From Pisolithus tinctorius (taxonomy: Eukaryota; Basidiomycota; Agaricomycetes; Boletales; Pisolithaceae), in NCBI GenBank assembly GCA_024663395.1, contig JANFAH010000006.1, positions 1,364,001-1,428,000 on the forward strand: 64,000 nucleotides of DNA, written 5' to 3'. The position numbers and the translations under genes are program-made. This document shows positions 50,562 to 63,500 of this stretch, one piece after another. Each line of letters starts with the position of its first letter. Position 1 is the stretch's first letter. The notes under the pieces were generated by a model. That model saw nothing but the letters and a program-made list of their open reading frames with translations, did not search any database and was not told the origin of the DNA.

Positions 50562-53500
50562 ATGACATTGCAATACAAGATCACCCATGTTTTTTGTCCT
50601 CTACAGCTTCCTGATGGAGATGATCATTCTCACTCAAATGATCTTGCTCTATCTGAAGCACTATGCCATTCGGCATCCGGCTACTATAGGCACCTTGATG
50701 ACCCTACAAAAGGTCATTGGAAATGCGTGGAGAAGCTGTTGCACAATCTTTACGAGGCAACGCGTCTTGAGCAGTTAGAAGAAACTCTCGTCTCATCTCA
50801 GCTCAAATCTATGGCAGCAGGGGGTACGTACTATACGTCGCAAGGCGGTTCTTTTTTCGTGCTGACACCGTACAGATGTTGTCGCCTATCTTATCCGTGC
50901 TCAGAATGCAGCTGTTGTATTCAGAAGAGGTGCAGAGGAAACCATTGCAGAATCATTCGAAGTATCCCCTACTGTGGCGGCAGTCATGAACTCCCGTGAT
51001 AAACTCGTGTGCTCGTTCCCGGGCCCCGTAATCGCCGTCCCAAATATAGTTTTTGGTGATGCTGTGTTCCGCCTCGAGCTTGCCCATTTCATCTGCGAGA
51101 TGAACAAGGACAATCTCGATGCGGCTCCCACTACCCGCAAGGCGGGTACCACGGTCTCCGAGACGCGGGATACGGTCCACCCTCGGTATATAACGGAACT
51201 ATTGACTGGCATCCTGCGAGCCGTCGGCAGGCCTGCCGATGTCCAGCGAATCAACAAACGTATCGGCGATGACGTTGTATGGCGCAATTCCCATCTCCCT
51301 TGGCGTCGCTCTTCGCTCTGGTTGATGATCAGAGTTGTCCTGCAGACTACCCTTGCACGAAATGGTCTCGGGGTAGACGTCTACAAGGCATTTGTGTTAT
51401 TCTTCATGAATGGACTCGCCGGAGAAGCCGTAGACCACGGAATGTCGGATGATGTCTTGCATTGGATATCTGCCAAGCTCAGCCGCCGGTTGATGAAGCT
51501 GGGGGAGTCGGCCCCCAACTGGTTGTCAGCCACCGTGCTGTCGGGGTGTACAAACATTCAAAAGCTGTTGTGTAAAAGATGGAAGCAGGTGCAGGATATC
51601 GATGCTTCCTCGCCGATGTGGAATCCTGCTTCCCTCAATATCTTGGCCGACACACAGCTTTCCCTACTGAAAGGTGCTAAGTATATCAGCGGCATCCTGA
51701 ATCAAAGTTACTCCGCTTTGCAGCCTGCCAGTTCTCTGACCAGCCGTCGCCCGCGCGGTAGTTTAGACAAATTTCTATCGACGATGGGCGACTTCTTCGA
51801 GGATGCTTACAAAGCTGACCCTCGAGTGACGCTCTACGATGTGGAGCGAGTAGTTCGCCACGGTATCGATGATTGGGTTGCCGCTGTCTTGGTGGATGAC
51901 ACCTTAATAGCATGCGAGAAGCTGGAGCTCCTAGCCAGCAAGTATTCATCGGCAGCCAGGGAAACCTACAAAGGCAATCCAGAAGATTTCTCACGAATGC
52001 TTCTTACCGTAATCGAATTGTGGGTTGCAATAGACAAACTCGTTACGCGACAGATCCCCATGCTTCATGAATACTCCCCTGAAATACCTATCACTCTCCT
52101 GGAACGATTACTTCTTCGGGACGCACATGACATCCAGCGGCTCTGCCTCGCATCCGGCTACATTCGCCAACGTCACTCTGGAGCCAAAAATGGGTGGTCT
52201 GTATTTTCAGACCGAGCGGACTCCAGTAATTTTGCAGTGCGCTACTTCAACCAGGATCCTCATTTACAAGCGCTTAAGAACCGTATTGTCGATGCCGCTG
52301 ATAAAGCGCGGCGGAACAAAGTCGAAGAGCTCAGGCAGGCAAATGAGCGCTTCCACGATATCACAAGGCGTGCTGCAGGCATGGATCATGTTTACAGGAT
52401 TAATACGCATGGGATAGAGGAGCACCGCCCACGAAAGTGCGCAAAGTGTAAGCTTGAAGCCCAGTCGAAAATCCAGATTACGGTGCACGAATGGCCACTT
52501 CCGAAGGACCGTTGTCGTGCCGCGGCGGCCGTCTTCGAGCTACATCCCCCACCTTCATTCGACGTGTGGCGCTCGGTCGTTTGTCTCCTTCTTGTTGATA
52601 TTTGTTCTCCCCCACTGAAAGAAAAACACCCTCATACTTCTCTTGGAAAATATCCTGCGTTGCACTCCTACCGCACCAAGCGCACAAGATCTCGTATCGT
52701 GCTGGCGTCTGACGTAAAACCTTTCATGAAGTCCCACTACCACTCAATTCCTGTACCTACTGTGGAGAGCAAAGTCTGCGTCAACAACGGTCTCAGCTTT
52801 TACTATTACGATGAACTTTCCCATGCTTCCGCTGCTGACGCCTTCCACTCCGTAAATGTATCTGGCCCTTGTTCCTACGAGCTCCCACCAGGGCCATATC
52901 AAAATCTGCAGCGCTATCTGCAGCATACTACCCACACGTCAAACGAGGTGCTGTGCAGTCAGGCTGACTGCCACAATGATCTTTCTATTCACGAGTTCAT
53001 AGCATATGGGCACCTACGCAGTGGTCCTTTATTGCAGTGGCTTAACATTTTGCGGGAAATTCGTGCCAATACATTAACTCTCCGCCGCGAGGAGGTCCAC
53101 GTGCTGTTCGCTCAGGCAGCCAGCGAAGTTGGTCTCGTATCCGGTGACGGGAAGTTGGTATGGCATGCTGAGCTGGAACAACCGCATTTCCGTTACTTGC
53201 TCTTGGGCGAACTTGAAACTCTTGTGATGACTGTGTCGGGAAACTGGCTGGAGGGTACGACAATGGATACGATTTCATTTTTGGTCGCTAGGATGCTTTC
53301 TGCAACATGCACCGTCCAAGACAGCGGCTATTGTAGGGCTCTCGACCTACTCCTTACCATTCGGGAGAAGACGTTCAGTTGGGTACTTGAACTCTTCTAC
53401 AAACTGGAACAGACCGTGTGCGAGGTTGAGAAGGAACGGCTTCGAGGACGTCTTCGTGACTCGGCCGCAATCTGCCGCAGCACTTTTGATGTGGATCTTG

Positions 53501-56500
53501 ACACAGCAAAGCAGCTTCTTGGCTCCTCGCGGGCCCTGGAGATTCTAGTGTGCTGTGGGGTAATTATCCATAACAACACCCCACCGCAATTGAATGCTCT
53601 TTGTGCAATGTCAAAGCTCCTTAAAGAACGTGACTGTCGCGTATCATGGAAATTGGAGGAACTTGTGGGCACTATGATTCTAGAAGGGAATGACGGGATT
53701 GATCTTGGGATCAAACACGTTTGGCCAGCGTACCGTAGAGGCACTCAATGGCGGAGAGGAAGCGCTAGAAATCGCGGTTGGTTCACCACCAATACGTCCA
53801 GCTCCGCTACCCAGCGTTCGCAACAAGTACACTTGGATGTTCTCAACGGCACTTTCTTGGTGGACGGACGACCGATGGGAAGACTCCCAAATGGGATCAG
53901 GGAAGATCCGATTTTTATGCTCATTTTCGGTAGCGTAAGCTTGCTATAATGTCGATCTGTTCCGTTTACTGACTTTCAGCAGCAAGCACCAGACGTCTTT
54001 CCTGGGGATATGGCTGGGATGGAATATGCTACTCGTGGTTTGATTGGCGATTACCGCGTAGGCGCTCTGGTCGATTTGTATCTGCAGGTCACTGAGATTG
54101 ATCCTGCAGGTTTACTTCCGAATGGGAACAGACGGATTGAGAATCCGGGCCAAAAAAGAGGCTGACCCAGATATTTTCGAATTGATTCCTCCCAAGAAGT
54201 TAGCGTCCGATCTCCCAACTGCACTGGTGGAGAATCATGTACATTGGTTAAACCTCACGACGCGAATGATCGAGGCTCGCCCCATAGAGAATTTATGGAA
54301 GTCGTCCCCCGACAACTGGAGGCTTCAATTTTCGCCTGGAAGCCACTCGATGACTAAGGGAGATGCCAGACTCTTGGACATCCATAGTCAGACTTGGCGG
54401 ATGTTGTCGGAGCGGCTTCAGCCTTTGGAAAATTCACTGAACCTCATTATCATACTAGACGGTTCAAATACCGTGTCTGTCGACTTGCCACGTTACGGTC
54501 TATCCTTCTTCATCAACGATGACAACGAGTTGGAGTGCCGCCACCCTCGTGGCATGGTGTATGACGAAACCCAATCTGCAGGAACGTTGATTGGGCTAGC
54601 AAACAAGCTGGTCTTGCGACCCAAGGCCCATTTAGCCGATGAAGATGTCCAGAGATTCATTCTTGTGCCGGAAGGGGATGTATCATTCGCGAGGGAAGGT
54701 GACCATGTGCGGGTCACGATCGATATATCAGGTCCAGCAAACAGGCGGTTCCGATACCAAATATTCCGGACTGACACCAACTTCAAATGCCTGGCTGGCA
54801 ATGCTAGTCTGGCAAGCAATCTTTACCGTGCCTACCTGCATGCACTGACCAGCAAACCGTGTTTGGTGGACCCTCTGACCCAAAGGACGGGTACAGAGGA
54901 AGCGCTATCCATCTTGCGTTCTGCTGCATGTCGGTCGTTCATGAAGATCGACACTCGCTGTGCCAAACTACTGTGTCGCATTGCGGAACTGACTACTCAA
55001 CGAACGTGGTACCCTAAACATATGAAGTGTATGCAATCCGTGCATTGGCTGACGGGACTCCCAGCCGCATCCCAGCACCACGATTTTTATTTTGCTTGCT
55101 CGTCTATCAAGGAGATCCAGCAACAACTACAGATTTTTCATGACAGTCAATCTACTCCACTCTTCGATGAGTTCCCACCTTGTGATGACCATCTACTTCG
55201 CCGTGCCGCAACCAGGGCTGCCATGCTTTACCCGCCGTCGTCTGAGAATCCCGTTCCAGGTTGTGGATCCGACTCCGTTTACAAGGCAAGGGACGCACAA
55301 CTGTCCTCTGCCAATGAACTCCGTGTATACAGCGCTGCGCTTGCTGTTTACAATTGGTCGACTCAGAAACGTCCAACGAATAGCATTCAAGGCTTAGTTG
55401 AATCATGGGAAACTATGCAGGGCGGTTCGAAATCATTCTCGTTGCGTTACAGCAGAGACTGGCTATCTCCACCCCTACCTGACATTTGGCTTTCATTGTA
55501 TAATAGCTGTCGCAGGAGCCAGGTAGCGCGGCACCGCTTCCAACTCATATTCTCCTTGCCTGCGATGGCGTACGCCTCTCCGGACCTCAAGGACCTCATC
55601 AATATGTTACTAGCATTCGCAACGATTCCTCAATTCAAGGATGAAAATCCTCCTAACCACCCCATGTATCACCTCTCCGATGGTTACAAACCTTCTTTAC
55701 ATGTGTTGGACGAGTTTGTTTCTCGGCGGGCAAAACCCTACCGGGACAGCGTAACTCCACAAGAGTACAGGGAACGGCTCCAACGGGAAAGGGGTAAAGT
55801 AATTAAAAAGGTGATAGCTGCATGGCCGTGTATGAAACCTCCTTCTTGCCGCAACTTCCTGGATTCCGCTTGGTATGACACTAATGGATTGGATTCCGAT
55901 CTTTGCGAAGCGTTTGCGAGCTGCTACCGAAATATGGAATTGAAGAATCACTTGGATCGTGTGGAGTTAATTCTGACCCAAAAGGCTCCCTCGTTTCGGG
56001 AGCCTTCAACTAACAAAACTAACAAAACGACTTCGCCCGCCGACCAACCACTGGGATATTCCTTTGCACTATCCACCCAGGGTCACCACCGAGAGAATTG
56101 GGAGGTGACCCTCGAAGTCCTTTTCCGTCGCACTGCACCTGCTGTGCCACTGGATGGGGTGACGCCTCAGGAGTTGAGGCTCAACCTCCATGACAACTAT
56201 GCTTTGAATCACCTCGTCCAGAACACCTACCAGTCTCAAACGTGGTACTTGCTTTTTTACTCCTTACATCTACATCGTTTTGACCCTTACTTGTTCAGCG
56301 GATCAAAGAAAATGAGCCAGTTGATTGGCAATCTTCACCAGAATGCAAACTCGGCGTTTCAAGTAATGTATGCAAACGGGCTGCAAGAGAGCGCGAAACA
56401 TCTTACTTATGACCGGACGACCATTCAAGTAGAGGATCTCAAACGCTTGGTGGAGTCATTCAGAATACATCACAAGCAAAGCAGAACAAGATACTTGTCG

Positions 56501-59500
56501 ACCCTAAGGTTCCTTACAGAACACTTGGGTCCGCAGACGACAGGCGAGCACGGGGTCTACAGATCCGGTCGGTGGCCACGTATCACGCCGAAGATTCTCC
56601 TTGGTTGCCTTGCATCGACATCGCAAATTCCATTGCCCCATGATTGGCGAGTTTGTTTAATAGAATTTGCGAAACTTGCACTAGAGTACCAGCGTGCTCG
56701 CCGAATGCTAGCCTTGGCAAAGAATGATCAAGCCGAAGATTTGCATAAGGAAATGGAGAATGCCAGTTGCGATGGTTGGGAAGCGGAGTCATACACCGAC
56801 TGGCTCTTAATTCAGGTACTTTTATCTCGTCACCTCTTGTTTTGTGTGAAGCTTATTCACTCTTGCTATTCTCGGTTCAGCTGGACGGTGATTTCTTCGT
56901 CCGTCGCGTCCAAGCACATGTTGCGTTAGAAATGATAGCTCCTCGTTCCGGCCAGAACACCGTTCTGCAGCTGAATATGGGTGAAGGGAAGTCTTCGGTG
57001 ATCGTACCAGCGACGGCGTCGGTCCTCGCTGATGGAAACCAACTCGTGCGAGTGGTGGTCCCGAAAGCGCTTGCTTCCCAAATGTTCCATCTCCTCGTAG
57101 ATCGACTTGGTGGACTCGTCAATCGACGGGTCTTTTACTTGCCATTTTCAAGATCGTTGCGAATCGACCAATCGGGAGCCAGAGTAATCCAGGCAATCTT
57201 AGAACAGTGTATGCGCGAGCGCAGCATCCTTGTAGTGCAACCAGAACATATCCTATCTTTCAAGCTGCTGAGCGTCGAGAAGCAGCTAGGTGGTACGACG
57301 GACATCGCCGGGCAACTTTTGCGGACTCAGCGGTGGCTCCATTCACGCGCTCGTGATATTCTTGATGAAAGTGATGAGATCCTGCACGTTCGAAATCAAC
57401 TGATCTATGCTATCGGTTCACAGAGACCTCTGGAGGGCTCCCCCACTCGATGGTCGGCCGCTCAACAGGTACTTCACTTGGCAAAGAAACATGCCCCCAT
57501 GCTCCACGCAGATTTCCCGCTCGGTGTAGAATATGAACAATGTCACCGCCACAGTGGGGCTTTCCCCCACATCCGCATTCTTCACGGAGTGGCAGGGAAA
57601 GAGCTGGTTTCCAAGATTGCTCGGGATATCATGGATGGACGACTGCTCAGCTTCGGTCGAACGCACCGTGTTGAGAAAACGGCAATTCACAACTTTATCA
57701 CCCGCATGGACGTTGCCTCTTCCGAAGTCCAAATGATACAGGACTACTGTGGAGGCACCGCCATGTGGATGAGCTTGTTACATTTACGTGGACTTTTAGC
57801 ATCTGGTATCTTGTTATTTGCCCTCATGGAGCGACGATGGCGCGTCGGCTACGGTCTTGCACCTTCTCGGACCATGCTGGCCGTCCCCTATCGTGCCAAG
57901 GACGTCCCAGCGCCGAGAGCAGAATTTGGACATCCAGACGTGGCTATAGTGTTGACATGTCTCTCGTATTACTATGGTGGACTGGATCGGGAGCAGCTCA
58001 TGTTATGCTTCGAGCGTCTCCTGATGCTAGATAACCCGGACCAGGAATACGAGTCATGGGTCCGCGGTTGCCCCGAAGTTCCTGAAAACCTCCGTCAGAT
58101 CACCGGCATCAACACCCAGTCTTTAGACCAGTGGAATCAGCATCTTTTCCCGATATTCTCATGCAATCAGTCGACCATAGACTTTTATCTCTCTCAGGTT
58201 GTCTTCCCGAAGGAGGCTAAGGAGTTCCCTTCGAAGCTGTCCAGTTGCGGATGGGACCTTGCAGAACAAAGGGAGCACGTAACCACTGGTGAGTACATAG
58301 CTCAGCTATAAACGCATGTAATTCATTTGTTAGGATTTTCTGGGACGAATGATGCGCGCTATCTGCTGCCGATTTCCACCATACAACGAGACCTTGATCA
58401 TCAACGTGCTACCAATGCAAAGGTTCTCGCCTACCTCCTTAGGCCCGAAAATGACGCATACATGCGAACATCGTGGTCAGATGGCCGGCGACGAACAGCT
58501 GGTGAATTCCTTGCCCTTGTAGTGGAACAAACACCAGAAATACGCGTGATACTGGACGTCGGTGCTCAAGTCCTCGAGTTACAAAACAGTGAATTTGTGG
58601 CACTCTGGTTGGAGCTGAAACCTGATGCACTGGCCGCCATATACTTCGATGACGGCGACGACCTGACTGTCCTCTCTCGTGATGGGACCACGCAATCGTT
58701 GTTAGAGTCACCGTACGCAAGTCGACTGGACGAGTGTATAGTGTATCTCGACGATGCACACACACGAGGCACCGACATCAAGTTTCCAATTGGCTTCCGT
58801 GCGGCTGTCACGCTAGGGCCCAAAGTTACAAAAGACCGCCTGATCCAAGGTATGACTCTGGAATCGGTTGATAAGACGTCCCCCTGATCTCGGTGCCAGG
58901 TTGTATGCGCATGCGCAAACTTGGACATGGGCACTCTGTGATGTTTTTCGGTCCTCTGGACGTAGACAGGCGTATCTGCAATGCAGCTAGAAAAAGTGAT
59001 GGAGACACAATACATCCATCAGACATCTTGCTGTGGGCCATGGGCGAGACCTGCGTTGAGATCCAAAACAACGCTCCCTACTGGGCCCAGCAGGGAAGAG
59101 ACCACGCTTCGCGGTACCGTGCATGGTCGGAGTTCTGTAGCGACGAGATAACTTCTGAAGAGCTCGCCACAACCTGGCGTCGGCCAGATGCGAAAACCCT
59201 GGAAGAGCTGTATGCGCCATCCAATCGTGCGGACCAGCCAATACTGTCTATCCCGGCAATCGATCAACGGTGCCGAGGGCTTGGCGTTTCCTCCTCAGCC
59301 AACTCAAATATGAACGAGGAACAAGAGCGAGAAATTGTACACGAAATAGAACGCGAAGCACAAGTAGAGCGACCCTCGCCAGCAAGAGCAGCTGAGCATC
59401 AGGTCTCTGCGGATGTCCGTCGATTCGTGCACAGTGGCATCGTTACTCCTAAGTCAACTTCCTTCATTCTCATGTTTGATTCATTCTGCGATACGAGAGC

Positions 59501-60179
59501 ACCTACTCAAGAAAAGAACGTGTGGTCCCGACGCGCCTTCGCCACCTCCGACTACTGTACTGTGGTGCGAAAACGAGGAGGAAAAGGAAAAAGAAAAACA
59601 GGAGTGGATGTTGGTGAATGCCTCCGTCCAGTTAACTGGATACTCTCGAGTCAGTCAAATGGAGACCCCATTCTCGTCATCCTTAGCCCATTCGAGGTGA
59701 ACGAGTTATTGCCGGAAATCAGAAGCAGCGGGTCCGTATGTCTTCACGTCTACACGCCACGAACCCAAGCAAGGATGCGTCCGTGTGACGACTTGCTTCT
59801 ATACACGATCCCTCGTGCTCGTTCCGACTGTATCGCACCCTCTTCACTTGTCGACCAGGTTAATCTGTTTGCTGGACAGCTGTACCTGCGCGACTACGAC
59901 ACATATCTTCGACTTTGTCGCTTCCTTTGTGTCTATGCCGACGATCTCGCCGATGAAGGGGACTTGGAGGTCAATAGCGATGGCTTCATAGCTCCTGCAC
60001 ATCGTCCCCTGAAGGCACAGTCAGATGGCTCTTTCCAGAAGTCACCACTTCCTTTCCTCAAGCATGTTACCAACTTGCGTAGGAGAGGGATGAGCTTCGC
60101 ACCAACACATATAGGAAGAATTCTGAATGGACGATTGTTGAAGGAAGAGGACTTCGAAGACCAGTTGGATACTGAGTAG
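50562..60179 (+). CDS. Giant DUF6606/DUF3638/DUF3645 protein with helicase-like ATPase motifs
   Basis: About 3101 residues from exons 50562-50823, 50876-53934, 53983-54057, 54110-56815, 56881-58288, 58334-58849 and 58900-60179; the sum is in frame. The N-terminus (ITHVFCPLQLPDGDD onward) is the DUF6606 region. A CAKC pair at residues 609-612 lies in the conserved block before VHEWPLPKDR. DUF3638 covers about residues 2020-2250 and DUF3645 about 2367-2400 (LAVPYRAKDVPAPRAEFGHP). Within and after them lie GEGKSS (2068-2073), DESDE (2196-2200), FSGTNDARYLLP (2505-2516), LDDAHTRGTD (2642-2651) and QGCMRMRKLG (2675-2684), in the order of SF2 motifs I, II, III, V and VI. Databases often label such proteins ubiquitinyl hydrolase, but I see no Cys/His protease motif. 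The first ATG was chosen because DUF6606 begins there. Function is unknown; an ATP-driven remodeller is my inference. Confidence 0.88.
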
Positions 60180-60509
60180 GACGTAATTGTACCTCTCATC
60201 AAATTAGGATAAGCTGCTACAAGGGGCACGTCACCCTGTCTAGTCTCACTTGCCTTCTACCACTACTGATATGCCGGATCATCTACCTTTTCTTCTGTTT
60301 GTTTAGTTCGTACTCTTTGATACCTGAAAATTGGCTTGAAGTTTGAAGTTTGAACCTGTGAGCTACATTGTAGCGTAGTCAGCTTATCCAAATCCTCGTT
60401 CGACGCGAGACGCGGACGCGTTACGTAACCAACATACAGCGAGAGGTGGCAGACTTTCAAGTGGCGTCTCACATGCCACTTGTAATTGTCCTTGTCTTTC
60501 CAAGATTCC
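60180..60509. other. Intergenic region before TEL1
   Basis: About 330 bases between tandem genes. No distinct element seen. Confidence 0.6.
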
Positions 60510-63500
60510 ATGTCGAACCTAAAGACGGTGGTGGACCGTCTCAGGAGTGAAAAGGTCAAGGAAAGGCAGGAAGGGATAGCAGCGCTACGCTCCACTTTTG
60601 CTCGCGAAGACGCGGTCTACAGCATCGAGGATGGACGCGGCTGGTTGGTGCTGTACCAGGCTCTGTTCACCACGGTCAAAGTCGAAAAGTTAGACACGGC
60701 CAAAAAGTCGGGGAAGGCAGGGACGGCGGGTGCGGCCGCTCAACGTAGGCTCGTTGAAGCCGCTGCCGCGGTCCGATGGCTTGTCGAAAGGAGCGTACGG
60801 TGCCTCAGCAAGAGGGCACTAACGCCGCTTCTCGAACACCTCACGCAAATGCTCGTACATCGTCATGAATTGTTCTCGCCGATAGCCTTGGACTATCTCA
60901 AGACGATCAGGGTACTGCTCTCGTGGACACCTCACATGGACCATGTCAACTTGGAAACCTGGCTGAAACTAGTGGAGATCTGCTTCAACGTCGTCCTGGA
61001 CGAACCGATGGACAAGGAGCTTGTACCTTCTGAAGAAGACAATTTGTCTGGGGAGAATTCAATGTATCAAAGTGACAGTAACGACGATGATGCGGGTAGT
61101 TCGTCTATTCCAGCCCAAACACGGAAGAGGCATCTCGCAGAGCGTGCCACGCCAGGTTCAACTGACAGCTCGCATCGTTTCCGGCGGTCTGCACGACGTA
61201 CCGTTTCCCTCGAGCAAGTCGAATGTACGGCTCTCCTCGCGCTTCTCTTCCGCCATCCTGCCGCACCATTCCTGGCCACAGTTGACAGGAGTGACCCCGA
61301 CAGGAAAGGAAACCTCATACCGGTACCCATCGCATCCGCCTTATTCAAACGCATGAAACGATTCTTGGAATGTTACCCCACCGACACATCACTCCATCAC
61401 GACTATCTTCTTGCTCTACGATCGTTTCTCTCCCAGGTGTCCCTCAATTGCAAAGACGAGGTTGACGACTTGGCCCGCTCTTCTTGGGATGCATTGGTGG
61501 GTCTTTGGGGGACGAAGAACAAACAACTCAAGGAAAATCTCGTTGGGATTTTTCGAATCTTGTTCCCCTTCATTACTGCAGCCCAAAGCGCACCATCATA
61601 TGGATGGGCAGATGCAGTCCAGAACCTCCTGGTCCTTCTAAATGGAGAAGCAGAGAGCAAGTGGGGCATAGACGGCCTTTTTATCGATTCGCTCAGGTTG
61701 GATGTTTCTCCTGCCGAAGTCGGCGCTGGAGAGATTTTTGTCTCGCATACATTCAGAGCTGGCTGGAACTTCGATACCAACCAAGCTCTAGCTTGGACTC
61801 TATTAGAGCTTCAAGCAGACTGCATTGAGAAGGCACGCTTTACTACCTGTTGCCAACGCAAGTTGCTGACTCTTCTCAGTTATTTAAACACTCAGAGTCA
61901 GTTCATGTTGGTACACCATCATTCTCGTCCACCACAAAGCGGATGAAGCGGGAAGACCCAATATGTGCCTTGCTGCAGTCGATACGATCTACGTCTACAA
62001 CTAACGTTCGCGTTTACAATTTACAAATTCTACTCTTCCTTATCGATCGGCACTGGGCCGAGTTCCACAACGCACTCCAGAATGATATCATCAATGTACT
62101 TCTGCAATTGATCTCAGTTGACGACGTGTCGATTCAGTCTTGGATCTTTCTGTCTCTTGCAGCCGTCGCACGCTGGGACGGCGTGGACGGTGTCTGCCAT
62201 TCGGGAACTGTTTTTGCTACTGCTGTCCGCACTGACCGGCGCGGTCCTACGACCTGGGATCCAATCTGGACACATGCCGTGCGTCGTGCTAACGTGCCCG
62301 TGGTCTGTAGGGCAGCGTGTCACACTGCCTACCTACTCATCGGGCATGCGAAGCACCTTCTTACGTCACACCGAGTTCTCGCTGAGATCGAGACATTCGC
62401 AAAGGATCTCGACCTTCAAGGCCCCAACTTTCCTTATGATGCCGTCTGCATGTTTTTGGCACAGTGTTTGCGCGTAGCAAGTCAGGATGTCCGGTTATAT
62501 CGCATGCAATTGGAGGAGAAGGTTTTGAGCTGGCTACTGGATAACTGGGGGATAGGGGTTGTGACCAGCAATGTTAGCGGGAAAGCCCGTCTACCACCGC
62601 ATACGATCAATGATTTTCTCAATTTGTTGGGCAGCATATGCGGTTACAGGCAGCACACTGATCTGATCTGTGCCTCGCCGCTGCCGGACTGCGAAATTGC
62701 GGAGGTTATGGAAGAACAACGCAAGACTAAAATCATCCGGGATTACTTGCTATTTGCTAAACTTCCTCAAGTTCCCCATTGTAAGGGCACGGTAGAGGAT
62801 GTGGCTTTGGTTTCCTCGGATGAGTTGCCTTCCTCGAGGTTGGATCAAGAACTTGTTTCCCCCCGTGGACGTGAACGGCGCGTTTCCATCTTTCTGCACA
62901 AAGCCATAGAATCTTTGGTGGTGGGATGGGAAGTTGCTAAGGTTAATAATTTTACTCATGCTGCCGCCGAGGAGATCCGACAGTCACTTGACGTTGCCAT
63001 CACTGCTATCATCTTTGACTCGTTGCAAGCTTCAAACGGAACACGGAGCAATCGTCGGGTTGTACAGTTGGCGGGGAAAGTTGTAGTGCTTCTTGCGCCT
63101 CTTTTAACTGACTCTCGATGGACCACTGAAGAAAGAGTCCTCATTTTGAAGGCGTTTGATCCGCTTATTCTTGACGGTGATTCAGGAAATGACGACGAAG
63201 AGTGGGAGGCGATGGTTGTTCCAAGCGTCGACTCTGGGATTAGATCGCACATTTTAAATGCTCTCAGAGCACGCCTGTCTCGTGATGTGCGATCCCGTGC
63301 CCAGCGCCGGAGTCTCCAGCGCATGATTTGGAGAAACGCAGACGTTAGTCCCTTCTCAGTATACTCGAGCTATAACTGCTAACTCCCATTAATGTTCAGA
63401 TCCAAGATGATTTTGCGGCCGTATTTCAAAGCCTCAACCAGCTGCTTTGTGTCCTTATAGACCAAGTACCCCACGACGAGGACTCGAACGCTGATGAAGA

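Noticed and set aside
54079..54110. A 22-nt ultrashort intron in the giant gene (GTCACTGAG...CCTGCAG)
   Set aside because: A normal 52-nt intron from 54058 to 54109 (GTAGGC...CTGCAG) keeps the frame and gives a better conserved junction, GDYRVYFRMG.
50562..60179. Annotation of the giant protein as a ubiquitin hydrolase
   Set aside because: This label is often attached to the family by automated transfer. I find no catalytic Cys/His boxes of a known deubiquitinase class in the sequence.
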